From Kiloniellales bacterium (GTDB lineage Bacteria > Pseudomonadota > Alphaproteobacteria > Kiloniellales > JAKSDN01): 50,295 nucleotides of DNA. The stretch is taken from assembly GCA_030064845.1 (NCBI GenBank), contig JASJEC010000087.1:1-50295 (forward strand), given 5' to 3'. A program made the translations under genes and the position numbers. The notes under the pieces are model-generated. The model had not been told where the DNA came from, searched no databases, and saw only the letters and a program-made list of their open reading frames with translations. Numbering within the stretch: position 1 is the first letter of the stretch; every line of letters begins with the position of its first letter. Shown here piece after piece: positions 15,975 to 24,201 of the stretch.

Positions 15975-17204
15975 ATGCCCTTCGAGTTCCCGCGTCTTCC
16001 CTTGCCGACACTGCGTCAGCTGTGGCGTGATTTCGGCGCGGTCTACGCGGTCAACGGATTCATCGCGCTGGTCTTTTCGGCCTCGGGGCCGGTCGCCATC
16101 GTGCTCGCCGTGGGTTCTGCCGGCGGCTTGAGCGAGGCCGACCTGGCCTCCTGGATCTTCGGCTGCTTCTTCTTCAACGGCCTGATCACCCTCGCCTTCT
16201 GCCTGCTCTACCGGCAGCCTCTGGCCTTCTTCTGGACCATCCCCGGGACCGTGCTGGTCGGTCCGGCCCTGGATCATCTGAGCTTCGCCGAGGTGATCGG
16301 CGCGTTCTACGCCACAGGCCTCTTGATGATCGTCCTCGGCCTGAGCGGCTGGGTTCGGCGCACCATGGAAGCGGTGCCCATGCCCATCGTCATGGCCATG
16401 GTCGCGGGCGTCTTCCTGCAGTTCGGTCTCGATCTGGTCTTGGCCTTCCGGGACGGCTTCTGGATCGCAGCACCGATGACTGGCCTGTTCCTGCTGCTCT
16501 CGGCGCTGCCGGCGCTTGGGCGCCGGCTGCCGCCCTTGATCGGCGCGCTGCTGGCCGGGATCGGCGCGGTAGCGCTTTCCGGTGGTCTCGCCCCCGGGGC
16601 GGATACGCTGTGGTCCTTCGCCCAGCCCACGCTTCACCGGCCCGCCTTTTCCTGGCAGGCCATGATCGAGCTGGTCGTGCCGCTGGCGATCACCGTGCTG
16701 GTGGTTCAGAACGGCCAGGGCTTCGCCGTGCTGAGCGCGGCCGGACACAAGCCGCCGATGAACGCGATCGCCAGCGCGTGCGGCCTCGGGGCAGTCGCCT
16801 CGGCCGTGGTCGGCGCGGCGCCGACCTGCCTGACCGGCCCTTCCAACGCCATTCTGACCGCCACGGGTGAGAAGGAACGCCATTACATCGGAGGGCTCGT
16901 CCTGGGACTGCTGGCCCTGCTGCTCGGTCTCCTTTCGCCGCTGTTCACCGGCCTGATGCTGGCCACCCCGGGGGCCTTCATCGCCACCCTGGCCGGCCTC
17001 GCCATGTTGCGAGTGCTTCAGGCCGCCTTCACGACCGCGTTCCAGGGCCGCTTCTCGCTCAGTGCTCTCATCACCTTCCTGGTCACCGTATCCGGCATCT
17101 CCATCTTCAACATCGGCGCACCTTTCTGGGGTCTCGTCTTCGGCTTCGCGGCCGCTTTGATGCTGGAGCGGGGCGAGTTCAAGCGCCGCGACGAAGCGCC
17201 CTAA
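15975..17204 (+). CDS. BenE-family benzoate/H+ symporter-like membrane transporter
   Basis: This 409-residue polytopic protein has about 12 predicted membrane segments. The sequence follows the BenE family: AVYAVNGFIALVFSASGPVA at the start, SWIFGCFFFNGLIT, FFWTIPGTVLVG, VPMPIVMAMVAGVFLQF and late GLVFGFAAALMLERG. The family is annotated for benzoate:proton symport, but no aromatic-degradation genes lie nearby, so the substrate is open. It sits between the beta-helix gene and the S-formylglutathione hydrolase gene in the same direction; the 85-base gap to the latter allows co-transcription. Confidence 0.85.
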   Translation: MPFEFPRLPLPTLRQLWRDFGAVYAVNGFIALVFSASGPVAIVLAVGSAGGLSEADLASWIFGCFFFNGLITLAFCLLYRQPLAFFWTIPGTVLVGPALDHLSFAEVIGAFYATGLLMIVLGLSGWVRRTMEAVPMPIVMAMVAGVFLQFGLDLVLAFRDGFWIAAPMTGLFLLLSALPALGRRLPPLIGALLAGIGAVALSGGLAPGADTLWSFAQPTLHRPAFSWQAMIELVVPLAITVLVVQNGQGFAVLSAAGHKPPMNAIASACGLGAVASAVVGAAPTCLTGPSNAILTATGEKERHYIGGLVLGLLALLLGLLSPLFTGLMLATPGAFIATLAGLAMLRVLQAAFTTAFQGRFSLSALITFLVTVSGISIFNIGAPFWGLVFGFAAALMLERGEFKRRDEAP

Positions 17205-17289
17205 GACGGTACCGGGGCAGGTTGCCCGCCACGGCCGATCATGCAACCCTCCCCAAAACTGCGAGGCCGGAGGAGCGGACACCCCGATC

Positions 17290-18132
17290 ATGGAAACGAA
17301 ATCCGAGAACCGCTGTTTCGAGGGTGTCCAGGGCTTCTACAGCCACGACTCCCGCTGCTGCAACGGCACCATGGGCTTCTCCGTGTTCCAGCCGCCGGCC
17401 GCTCTGGCGGGCCGGAAGGTGCCTGTGGTCACCTACCTCTCCGGCCTGACCTGCACCGAGGAAAACTTCACGATCAAGGCGGGCGCGCAGCGGGTGGCGA
17501 GCGAGCTCGGCCTGCTCGTCGTGGCGCCGGACACCTCGCCGCGTGGCCAGGACATTCCCGGAGAGGGCGACGCTTACGATTTCGGCACCGGCGCCGGCTT
17601 TTATCTGGATGCGACCGAGGCCCCCTGGTCCAAAGCCTACAGAATGTACAGCTATGTCACCGACGAGCTGCCGGGAGTCCTGGCGGAAGCCTTCCCCGCC
17701 GCCGACCTGAGCCGGCAGGGAATCATGGGGCATTCCATGGGCGGCCACGGCGCCCTGACCATCCACCTGAAGCACCCGGAGACCTACAGCTCGGTCTCGG
17801 CCTTCGCCCCGGTCGGCGCGCCCATGCGCTGCCCCTGGGGCGAGAAGGCCTTCACCGGCTACCTGGGTCCCGACCGCGAGGCCTGGAAAGCCTACGACGC
17901 CACGGAGCTGATCCGTACCCGTCCGTCAAAGGCCAAGATCCTGATCGACCAGGGCGCGGCCGACGACTTCCTGGAGACCCAGCTCAAGCCCGACCTTCTG
18001 GTCGAGGCCTGCGAGGACGCAGGGCAGCACTGCGAGCTCCGGATGCAGCCGGGCTACGATCACAGCTACTACTTCATCGCGACCTTTATCGAGGACCACC
18101 TGCGCCACCACGCGGCGTCTCTCGGCGCCTGA
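17290..18132 (+). CDS. fghA: S-formylglutathione hydrolase
   Basis: This 280-residue alpha/beta hydrolase splits S-formylglutathione into formate and glutathione, completing formaldehyde detoxification after the class III dehydrogenase encoded upstream. The nucleophile elbow GHSMGGHGAL carries the catalytic Ser (about residue 149), and the other catalytic residues fall in DQGAADDF and YDHSYYFIATF. The N-terminal CNGTMGFSVFQPP and SGLTCTEENF motifs are typical of this esterase D family. Length is normal. GGAGG precedes the start by about ten bases. Confidence 0.95.
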   Translation: METKSENRCFEGVQGFYSHDSRCCNGTMGFSVFQPPAALAGRKVPVVTYLSGLTCTEENFTIKAGAQRVASELGLLVVAPDTSPRGQDIPGEGDAYDFGTGAGFYLDATEAPWSKAYRMYSYVTDELPGVLAEAFPAADLSRQGIMGHSMGGHGALTIHLKHPETYSSVSAFAPVGAPMRCPWGEKAFTGYLGPDREAWKAYDATELIRTRPSKAKILIDQGAADDFLETQLKPDLLVEACEDAGQHCELRMQPGYDHSYYFIATFIEDHLRHHAASLGA

Positions 18133-18153
18133 CGCAGGGGAGCAGAGGCGGTC

Positions 18154-19059
18154 ATGGACGAGGCCTTCGCCGACCCGTCAACGATAGACAAGAAGGCGCT
18201 GAAGCGACTTTCCGCGCGATCCGATGGTAAAGGCCTGGTTCAGCTTGGCCTACATCTCTTGGCGCTGGGCGCCACCGCGACCCTTCTCGGCCTGGCCTGG
18301 GGCGGTCCCTGGACGCTGCCCGCCCTGCTCGCCCACGGCATCGTGCTGATCTTCCTCTTCGCGCCGCTGCACGAGTGCATTCACCGCACCGCTTTCAAGA
18401 CCCGGGTGCTTAACGATATCCTCGCCTGGGTCTGCGGCGCCCTGATCGTTCTGCCGCCGGCCTATTTTCGCGCCTTCCATTTCGCCCACCACCGCTTCAC
18501 CCAGGACACGGAGCGGGACCCGGAGCTGCAGCGTGTCATGCCTTCGTCGTGGCCATCCTATCTCTGGGTGGTCTCCGGCCTGCCCTATTGGCGGGAACGG
18601 ATCACGACCAGCCTGACCCACGCGCTTACCGGGCGGGTTGACGCGCCCTTCGTACCCCGCCAGCAAGCAGCCGGCATCGTCCTGGAGGCGCGTATTCTAT
18701 GGCTGGTCTACGGGGCCGTCGCGGCGCTCTCCGTCGCCTCGGGCAGCCTGGTCGCCGTGATCTACTGGATCCTACCGGCGCTCGCGGGTCAGCCCTTCCT
18801 GCGCATGTACCTTCTGGCCGAGCACGGCGGCTGCCCTCACGTTCCCGACATGCTGCGGAATTCCCGCACGACGCACAGCAACGCCGCAGTGCGGGCGCTG
18901 GCCTGGAACATGCCCTACCACACCGCGCACCACGCGTTTCCCGCGGTCCCGTTCCACGCCCTGCCAGCGGCCCATGACGTCATAAGGGACGCTGTGGCGG
19001 TGCGTTCCGCCAGTTACACCGGCTACCAGCGGGAACTCATCGCCGGCTTCGGCCGCTGA
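18154..19059 (+). CDS. Fatty acid desaturase-family membrane enzyme
   Basis: This 301-residue membrane di-iron enzyme shows the three His boxes: HECIH (in FAPLHECIHRTAF), HFAHH (in FRAFHFAHHRFTQD) and HTAHH (in NMPYHTAHHAFP). It has four to five hydrophobic segments. The family introduces double bonds or hydroxyl groups into acyl chains or other lipids. Only 21 bases separate it from the S-formylglutathione hydrolase, so the two are probably co-transcribed although no pathway link is obvious. The substrate cannot be told from sequence. Confidence 0.85.
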   Translation: MDEAFADPSTIDKKALKRLSARSDGKGLVQLGLHLLALGATATLLGLAWGGPWTLPALLAHGIVLIFLFAPLHECIHRTAFKTRVLNDILAWVCGALIVLPPAYFRAFHFAHHRFTQDTERDPELQRVMPSSWPSYLWVVSGLPYWRERITTSLTHALTGRVDAPFVPRQQAAGIVLEARILWLVYGAVAALSVASGSLVAVIYWILPALAGQPFLRMYLLAEHGGCPHVPDMLRNSRTTHSNAAVRALAWNMPYHTAHHAFPAVPFHALPAAHDVIRDAVAVRSASYTGYQRELIAGFGR

Positions 19060-19095
19060 CGGCTCACGCGTCAGTCGGCCAAAACCGGTCGGTTC

Positions 19096-19479
19096 TTACT
19101 GAGAGGCCTCTTTCAGGTACGCGATAAGGTCGTCGCGGTCCTTTTCCTTCTTTAGGCCGGCGAACGCCATCCGGTTCTTGGGGATGTATCCCTTCGGATC
19201 GGCGAGGTAGGCGGCAATCGTGGTCTCGTCCCAGACGATCCCCGACTCCTTCATCGCCTTAGAATACTTGAAGCCTTCCACGGCCCCGGCGGTCCGGCCG
19301 AAAACCCCGTGCATCGTCGGGCCGATCTTGTTCTTGCCGGCCTCCAAGGCATGACAGGCCTTGCACTTCCTGTAGATCTTCTCGCCCTTCGCGGCGTCGC
19401 CCGCCAGAGCGAGGCCGGTCATGGTCACGGAAGTTCCCGCGATCGCCAAAGGCAAGACCAAGAGTTGCAACAGTCTCAT
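19096..19479 (-). CDS. Cytochrome c (class I, c2/c-550 type)
   Basis: This 127-residue protein has a signal peptide (LLVLPLAIAGTSVTMTGLALA, cleavage near residue 27) and a single CKACH haem-binding site in GEKIYRKCKACHALEAG. KIGPTMHGVFGR and the probable axial Met in PKNRMAFAGL complete the class I pattern. It would act as a periplasmic one-electron carrier between the bc1 complex and oxidases or dehydrogenases. It is a stand-alone gene, convergent with the desaturase. Confidence 0.92.
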   Translation of the reverse strand: MRLLQLLVLPLAIAGTSVTMTGLALAGDAAKGEKIYRKCKACHALEAGKNKIGPTMHGVFGRTAGAVEGFKYSKAMKESGIVWDETTIAAYLADPKGYIPKNRMAFAGLKKEKDRDDLIAYLKEASQ

Positions 19480-19651
19480 CCGCTACCTCCGAAATTGTAT
19501 CCTAGCCGTTTCCCCCGGATCATAGGGTTAAGCGCCAGAAATCGCACGCAATAAACAGCGGCTGAACGTTCATGATCCAACCTATGATACGCCGAGCAGG
19601 CCGGGGCGGTTCAAGGTCCCGCCGTCGTCCGGGACCGCTTGGGCGCCTGCG

Positions 19652-20299
19652 TTACTGGTGCTTCGCGATGCCCCGGTGGGCCTCCTCGCCCCAGACCGCC
19701 TGGACCCGCGAATCTCGCCCGCAGCGCCCGCGGTAGAGGCGATATCGGAAGGGATTCTTCTGATAGTAGTCCTGGTGGTAGTCCTCGGCCGGATAGAAGG
19801 GGCCGGCGCTCTCTATCGGCGTCACGATAGGCCGGTCGAGGATACCGCTCTCCTCCAAGCGCTGCCTGGAGGCCTCGGCCAACTTCTTCTGCTCCGGCGA
19901 ATTGGCGAAGATGGCGGTGCGGTAGCTCTCGCCGCGATCGCAGAACTGGCCGCCGCCGTCGGTCGGGTCGACGCTGCGCCAGAAGATCTCCAGAAGTTCG
20001 GCGTAGCTGACCTGCTGCGGGTCGAAGCTGATCTGGACCGCTTCGTAGTGACCGGTGCCGCCCGCCGTAACCTGCCGGTAGGTCGGATCGATCAGAATGC
20101 CGCCGGTGTAACCGGACAGCGTGCCGACGACGCCCGGCACCGTGTCGAAATCGGACTCCACGCACCAGAAGCACCCGCCGGCGAAGGTCGCCACTTCCAG
20201 GTTCTCGGCGGCGGCCTTCGGGGCCGGGCCCGAAACGAGATAGACGATGATCAGGACGAGTGCCGTGATCCGAAGCGCCGGGATCGAAGGTCGGGGCAT
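19652..20299 (-). CDS. msrA: Peptide methionine-S-sulfoxide reductase, exported form
   Basis: This 215-residue MsrA reduces Met-S-sulfoxide in proteins. The catalytic motif GGCFWCVESDF is intact, as are YTGGILIDPTYRQV, GHYEAVQISFDP and PFYPAEDYHQDYYQKN. I start at MPRPS (GGAG eight bases upstream), which places a hydrophobic signal (LRITALVLIIVYLVSG) in front of the enzyme, so it is probably periplasmic or membrane-tethered, unlike the usual cytosolic MsrA. A longer reading from 20389 overlaps the FkbM gene's 3' end. Confidence 0.92.
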   Translation of the reverse strand: MPRPSIPALRITALVLIIVYLVSGPAPKAAAENLEVATFAGGCFWCVESDFDTVPGVVGTLSGYTGGILIDPTYRQVTAGGTGHYEAVQISFDPQQVSYAELLEIFWRSVDPTDGGGQFCDRGESYRTAIFANSPEQKKLAEASRQRLEESGILDRPIVTPIESAGPFYPAEDYHQDYYQKNPFRYRLYRGRCGRDSRVQAVWGEEAHRGIAKHQ

Positions 20300-20385
20300 C
20301 AGCAAGGCTCCAATCAGCAGGCCCAACGGGGTTCCGGGTTCGACTATACAGTCTTCACTCGGCTTGCCAGCCGGCAAAAAGCAGC

Positions 20386-21231
20386 TCACGACAAGGTCTT
20401 CGCATACGCGGGCGCGTAGTCCGTGCCCGATCTGGCATCGCAGGCCATGAGGCAGCGCAGAGCGAGGTCGTAGGAACCGTAGATCTCGTGAAGAGCGAGG
20501 GCCATTTTCTTCAGCTGCGGCAGTTCCATGCTCTCCAGCTTGGTGAAATCACGCACGAAAACGGCGTCGGCCCAAAAAATCTGGCTGAGACCGGCGTAGA
20601 GGTCTTGCCCCGCCTGCAGAGGCTGGATCATGCGGCTGACCAGAGGCGCAAAACGATGAAACCTGAACCCGAGACCGCGGAGAAACAACTCCACCTCGGA
20701 GAACAGCGGCTGGCCGACATACATCGGCAGGAACTCGACCTCGGTATGAACGATCAGGCAGTCCGATAGCTTCTCGATGCCGTGGCGAAAAATCTCGAGC
20801 TCGGCGCCCTGGACGTCGATCTTGAGATAGTCCATCCCCTCGATCTCGCTGACATCGTCGAGACGCACGGTTTCGACGTCGACGCGCTCCCGAACCCGGG
20901 CCCATTCCGGAAAACCATGGAAGTATCGCAGCAGCTCGCTGTTCGGCTCGAGCAGAGAAGACATGCCGGGCGCTTGGCAGACCCGGAACTGGCGAGTCTT
21001 GCCGTCGAACACGGCGTAGGGGAGATAGCGTTCCCGGGGCCCGCTCTGCGCCCTCAATTGCTCGAGGGCCTCGGGGTCCGGCTCGAAGCCGACGACCCTG
21101 GCGAGGCCCGCATCAAGAAGCTTTCGGTAGGGACTGCCGCCGCGTCCGGCACGAGCGCCGATATCGACGACGTCGAGCTGTCCCTCGAACTCTATGGTCT
21201 CGGCGAGCGTGTGTTGGACCTCAATCATCAC
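20386..21231 (-). CDS. FkbM-family SAM-dependent methyltransferase
   Basis: This 281-residue protein has the class I methyltransferase fold: the SAM-binding loop DVVDIGARAGRGG, the acidic strand end VVGFEPDPEA, and the FkbM signature VETVRLDDV followed by MDYLKIDVQGAELEIFRHG and LIVHTEVEFLPMY. FkbM relatives methylate hydroxyls of sugars or secondary metabolites. No glycan cluster is visible here, so the substrate is unknown. It lies upstream of msrA on the same strand with an 86-base gap. Confidence 0.85.
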   Translation of the reverse strand: MMIEVQHTLAETIEFEGQLDVVDIGARAGRGGSPYRKLLDAGLARVVGFEPDPEALEQLRAQSGPRERYLPYAVFDGKTRQFRVCQAPGMSSLLEPNSELLRYFHGFPEWARVRERVDVETVRLDDVSEIEGMDYLKIDVQGAELEIFRHGIEKLSDCLIVHTEVEFLPMYVGQPLFSEVELFLRGLGFRFHRFAPLVSRMIQPLQAGQDLYAGLSQIFWADAVFVRDFTKLESMELPQLKKMALALHEIYGSYDLALRCLMACDARSGTDYAPAYAKTLS

Positions 21232-21394
21232 CCTCCCAGACAGAAGGTTACGCCGACGGCTTCGGCCGGCCTGTTAGATGGGTCGCCGCTTGGGCGCAGG
21301 GCCCCGAGGGTTGGCTACAATCGCGCCCGCGTAAAGGGCTTTCGCTGCCGCGTCCGGCTTGACAGAGCAGTCTGCGAGTGATCTGCTTCCGTTC
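21232..21394. other. Divergent intergenic region between the FkbM gene and the SAM-II leader
   Basis: This holds the start region of the FkbM gene on the minus strand and should hold the promoter of the rhodanese-metZ transcript on the plus strand. I see no confident promoter boxes and no gene. Confidence 0.4.
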
Positions 21395-21447
21395 AGCGCC
21401 GATTTGAAGCTTAGCTTGCGGGCGCTATAGAAATGCGGCTAAAGCGA
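21393..21447 (+). promoter_or_regulatory. SAM-II riboswitch
   Basis: The leader carries the SAM-II fold. The P1 arms AGCGCC (21395-21400) and GGCGCT (21421-21426) pair perfectly. The conserved GATTTGA (21401-21407) and CTTGC follow the first arm, and ATAGAAATGCGGCTAAAG (21427-21444) is the conserved 3' part. TTAGC (21411-21415) can pair with GCTAA (21438-21442) as the pseudoknot. SAM-II elements typically sit before methionine-biosynthesis genes in alphaproteobacteria, and here metZ follows. Bound S-adenosylmethionine should turn expression down. Confidence 0.88.
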
Positions 21448-21456
21448 GCGGCAGGA

Positions 21457-21487
21457 CCGCCCGGCGCAGCCGCGGCGGTTTTTTTGT
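21457..21487 (+). terminator. Intrinsic terminator of the SAM-II leader
   Basis: CCGCC (21457-21461) pairs with GGCGG (21474-21478), with an inner GGC/GCC stem, followed by seven T. It lies ten bases after the riboswitch and 55 bases before the first gene, so transcription termination is a likely output of SAM binding. Confidence 0.8.
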
Positions 21488-21541
21488 TTCCCGGCTCCTG
21501 GCGCGCCGGACCGGGCAGCGGGACAAGGTGGAGGAGCAGTC

Positions 21542-21967
21542 ATGGCACAAGACGGGTATGCAGGCGATGTCGGTCCGGCCGAGGCCTGGAAGATACTGCA
21601 AAGCGAGCCCGACGCCGTCCTGATCGATGTCAGGACCGACGCCGAGTGGGCCTATGTGGGCCTGCCCAACCTTCGCCCCCTGAACCGGGCGCTGCACTGT
21701 ATTCCCTGGCAGCTGTTCCCGACCATGGCGCTCAATCCGCACTTCGTCGAGCAGGTCGCCGGAAACGGCGTCACGCCCGGGCAAACGGTGCTTCTGATCT
21801 GCCGCTCGGGCATCCGCTCGCGCCACGCGGCGATCGCCCTGACCCAGGCGGGCTTCAGCCGTTGCCTCAACGTCGCCGACGGGTTCGAGGGACCCTGCGA
21901 CGCCGCGGGCCACCGCGGGCAGACGGCGGGCTGGAAGGCCACCGGCCTGCCCTGGTCCCAGCAGTGA
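21542..21967 (+). CDS. Rhodanese-domain protein
   Basis: This 141-residue single-domain rhodanese has DAVLIDVRTDAEWAYVGLP at the start and the active loop LLICRSGIRSRHAA with the catalytic Cys (about residue 85) that carries persulfide sulfur. GGAGGAG lies before the ATG. It sits directly behind the SAM-II riboswitch and 23 bases before metZ, so the two are one transcript. A role in handling or delivering sulfide for the MetZ reaction is a fair guess from this position; it is not shown by sequence. Confidence 0.88.
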   Translation: MAQDGYAGDVGPAEAWKILQSEPDAVLIDVRTDAEWAYVGLPNLRPLNRALHCIPWQLFPTMALNPHFVEQVAGNGVTPGQTVLLICRSGIRSRHAAIALTQAGFSRCLNVADGFEGPCDAAGHRGQTAGWKATGLPWSQQ

Positions 21968-21990
21968 CGCGGAGGAAAGGGTCGAATGCC

Positions 21991-23208
21991 ATGAAACCGA
22001 ATCGTCAGGCCGGCGCGGCGAGCGACAAGGCGGCGCCTCGGCCCTGGCGCCGCCAGACCGCCCTGGTCCGCGGCGCCCTCAGCCGCAGCCCGTTCGGCGA
22101 AACCGCCGAGGCCATCTACACGACCTCCGGCTACGTTTACCAGACGGCCGAGGAAGCCGAGGCCGCCTTCAAGGGCGAGCAAGCCCGCTACATCTACTCC
22201 CGCTACGGCAACCCGACCGTCTCGGTCTTCGAGACGCGCCTGAAGGAACTCGAGGGCGCCGAAGCGTGCCGGGCGACCGCCAGCGGCATGGCGGCGGTCT
22301 TCGCTTCGCTGATGTGTCAACTGAACGCCGGTGACCGGGTCGTCGCAGCCCGGGCGCTCTTCGGGTCCTGCCACTACATCATCGCTGAAATTCTACCGCG
22401 CTTCGGGATCGAGACCGTGCTGGTCGACGGAACCGACCTCCGGGCCTGGGAACGGGCCCTGGCGCCCGGCGCCCGCTGCGTCTTCCTGGAATCGCCGTCC
22501 AACCCGACCTTGGAGATCATCGACCTCGCCGCCGTCGCCGGATTGGCGCACAGTGCCGGAGCGAAGGTGATCGTCGACAACGTCTTCGCCACGCCGGTCC
22601 TGCAACGCCCCTTGGACTTCGGCGCCGATATCGTCGTCTACTCGACGACCAAGCACATCGACGGGCAAGGCCGCTGCCTCGGCGGCGCGATCCTCTGCGA
22701 CCAGGCCTTTGTCGACGACCACCTGCTCGGCTTCTACCGCCATACCGGTCCTTCGATGAGCCCGTTCAACGCCTGGGTCATGCTCAAGGGCCTGGAGACG
22801 CTTCAGCTTCGCGTCGCCCAGCACTGCGCCAACGCGCGCCGGCTCGCCGGGTTCCTGGCGGGTCAGAAAGCCGCCCGGCGGGTGCTCTATCCCGGCTCCG
22901 AGAGCCACCCCCAAGCCGCGCTCGCCGCCCGCCAGATGGAGGACGGCGGCTCGCTGATCGCTTTCGAGCTGGGAGGCGGGAAGGAACGGGCCTTCCGGTT
23001 CCTCAACGCGCTCCGGCTGATCGACATCTCGAACAATCTGGGAGACGCCAAGTCATTGATCACCCATCCGGCCACCACGACCCATCAGAGGCTGAAACCG
23101 GAGGAGCGCGCGGAGCAGGGAATCGGCGACGGGCTGATCCGACTTTCGGTCGGTCTGGAAGACGTGGCAGACATCGAGGAGGACCTCGCCCAGGCGCTGG
23201 CCGCTTGA
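21991..23208 (+). CDS. metZ: O-succinylhomoserine sulfhydrylase
   Basis: This 405-residue Cys/Met-metabolism PLP enzyme condenses O-succinylhomoserine with sulfide to give homocysteine, the direct sulfhydrylation route to methionine. YSRYGNPTVSVFE, SGMAAVFASLM, and STTKHIDGQGR with the PLP-binding Lys221 are intact. LRLIDISNNLGDAKSLITHP is the C-terminal substrate-site segment. The DGQGR variant after the Lys is typical of MetZ rather than MetB/MetC. GGAGG precedes the ATG. Control by the SAM-II riboswitch upstream fits the role. Confidence 0.93.
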   Translation: MKPNRQAGAASDKAAPRPWRRQTALVRGALSRSPFGETAEAIYTTSGYVYQTAEEAEAAFKGEQARYIYSRYGNPTVSVFETRLKELEGAEACRATASGMAAVFASLMCQLNAGDRVVAARALFGSCHYIIAEILPRFGIETVLVDGTDLRAWERALAPGARCVFLESPSNPTLEIIDLAAVAGLAHSAGAKVIVDNVFATPVLQRPLDFGADIVVYSTTKHIDGQGRCLGGAILCDQAFVDDHLLGFYRHTGPSMSPFNAWVMLKGLETLQLRVAQHCANARRLAGFLAGQKAARRVLYPGSESHPQAALAARQMEDGGSLIAFELGGGKERAFRFLNALRLIDISNNLGDAKSLITHPATTTHQRLKPEERAEQGIGDGLIRLSVGLEDVADIEEDLAQALAA

Positions 23209-23223
23209 GGCCAGGAGGAGCAG

Positions 23224-24201
23224 CTAGAAGACCCCGGTGAAGTTGTCCATCACGTCGAGCACCGCCGGCCCCAGCAGCACGATGAAGAGCGGCGGCAGGA
23301 TGAAGATGATCATCGGGACGGTCATCAGGGCGGGCAGGCGAGCCGCCTTTTCCTCCGCCTTCAACATGCGCTCGTCACGGGATTCCTGGGACAGCACGCG
23401 CAGGGAGTGCGCGAGCGGCGTGCCGTATTTTTCCGACTGAAGCAGCGTGTTGACCATGCCGCGCACAGCCGTCAGGTCGCAGCGCAGAGCGAGGTTCTTC
23501 AGCGCGTCTTGGCGCTCCGGCAGGAAGCCGAGCTCGATGCTTGTCAGGCTGAACTCGTCGGACGCCTCGGGCGCCGCGTTCTCGATCTCATCGGCGACCC
23601 GAGAGAGCGTCGCGTCCAGGCTGAGACCCGCCTCGGCGCAAATCACCATGAGGTCCAGCGCATCGGGCATGGACTTCTGGACGGCCTTGTAGCGCTTGGT
23701 CGTCGCGTTCTTGATGACGATCTCGGGGAGAAAGAACCCGAGGACCACCATCGCCATGGTGGCGAGCATGTTGCCGCTACCGCTCATGTTGCCGAAATTG
23801 GCGCCATAGGTCAGGAAGAGCGCGGCGGCGCCCATGCCGAACGGCAACACGAACTTGGCGAAGAGATAGCGGGTCATGGCGTCGGGCGACCGCCATCCGG
23901 CCTGAGCCAGACTCAGCTTCATCTTCTCGGTCCGCTCCGAGCGGGCCAGCTGCAGGCGGTCGACCACCTGCTTCATGACCTCCGGCGCCTGCTTCTTTTC
24001 CTGCGAACGGCGCGGCGCCAGCAGACCCTTGCGCAAGGCCTCGCGCTGCTGGGCAAGCATGGCGGCGCGCTTGGCCGCCTGGTCCCGGTGGAGCAGCGCC
24101 GACCAGACGGCGAAGGTACTCACAAAGGCGGTGATCGCGGCGAGCAGGACGATAACATCCTCGATCGCCGTTCCCTCCGGCAGATACTCCAGGATGTTCA
24201 T
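23224..24201 (-). CDS. tadC: Tad pilus inner-membrane platform protein TadC
   Basis: This 325-residue protein has a GspF/T2SSF domain. An N-terminal membrane segment (VIVLLAAITAFVSTFAVW) is followed by a cytoplasmic stretch, two central membrane helices, and the conserved FPDAL-type loop (KSMPDALDLMVICAEAGLSLD), then a C-terminal helix pair (MTVPMIIFILPPLFIVLLGP). With TadB it forms the platform on which the ATPase acts to extrude Flp pilin. It overlaps tadB by ATGA. It is the last gene of the pilus run, 16 bases from the metZ stop and convergent with it. Confidence 0.9.
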   Translation of the reverse strand: MNILEYLPEGTAIEDVIVLLAAITAFVSTFAVWSALLHRDQAAKRAAMLAQQREALRKGLLAPRRSQEKKQAPEVMKQVVDRLQLARSERTEKMKLSLAQAGWRSPDAMTRYLFAKFVLPFGMGAAALFLTYGANFGNMSGSGNMLATMAMVVLGFFLPEIVIKNATTKRYKAVQKSMPDALDLMVICAEAGLSLDATLSRVADEIENAAPEASDEFSLTSIELGFLPERQDALKNLALRCDLTAVRGMVNTLLQSEKYGTPLAHSLRVLSQESRDERMLKAEEKAARLPALMTVPMIIFILPPLFIVLLGPAVLDVMDNFTGVF

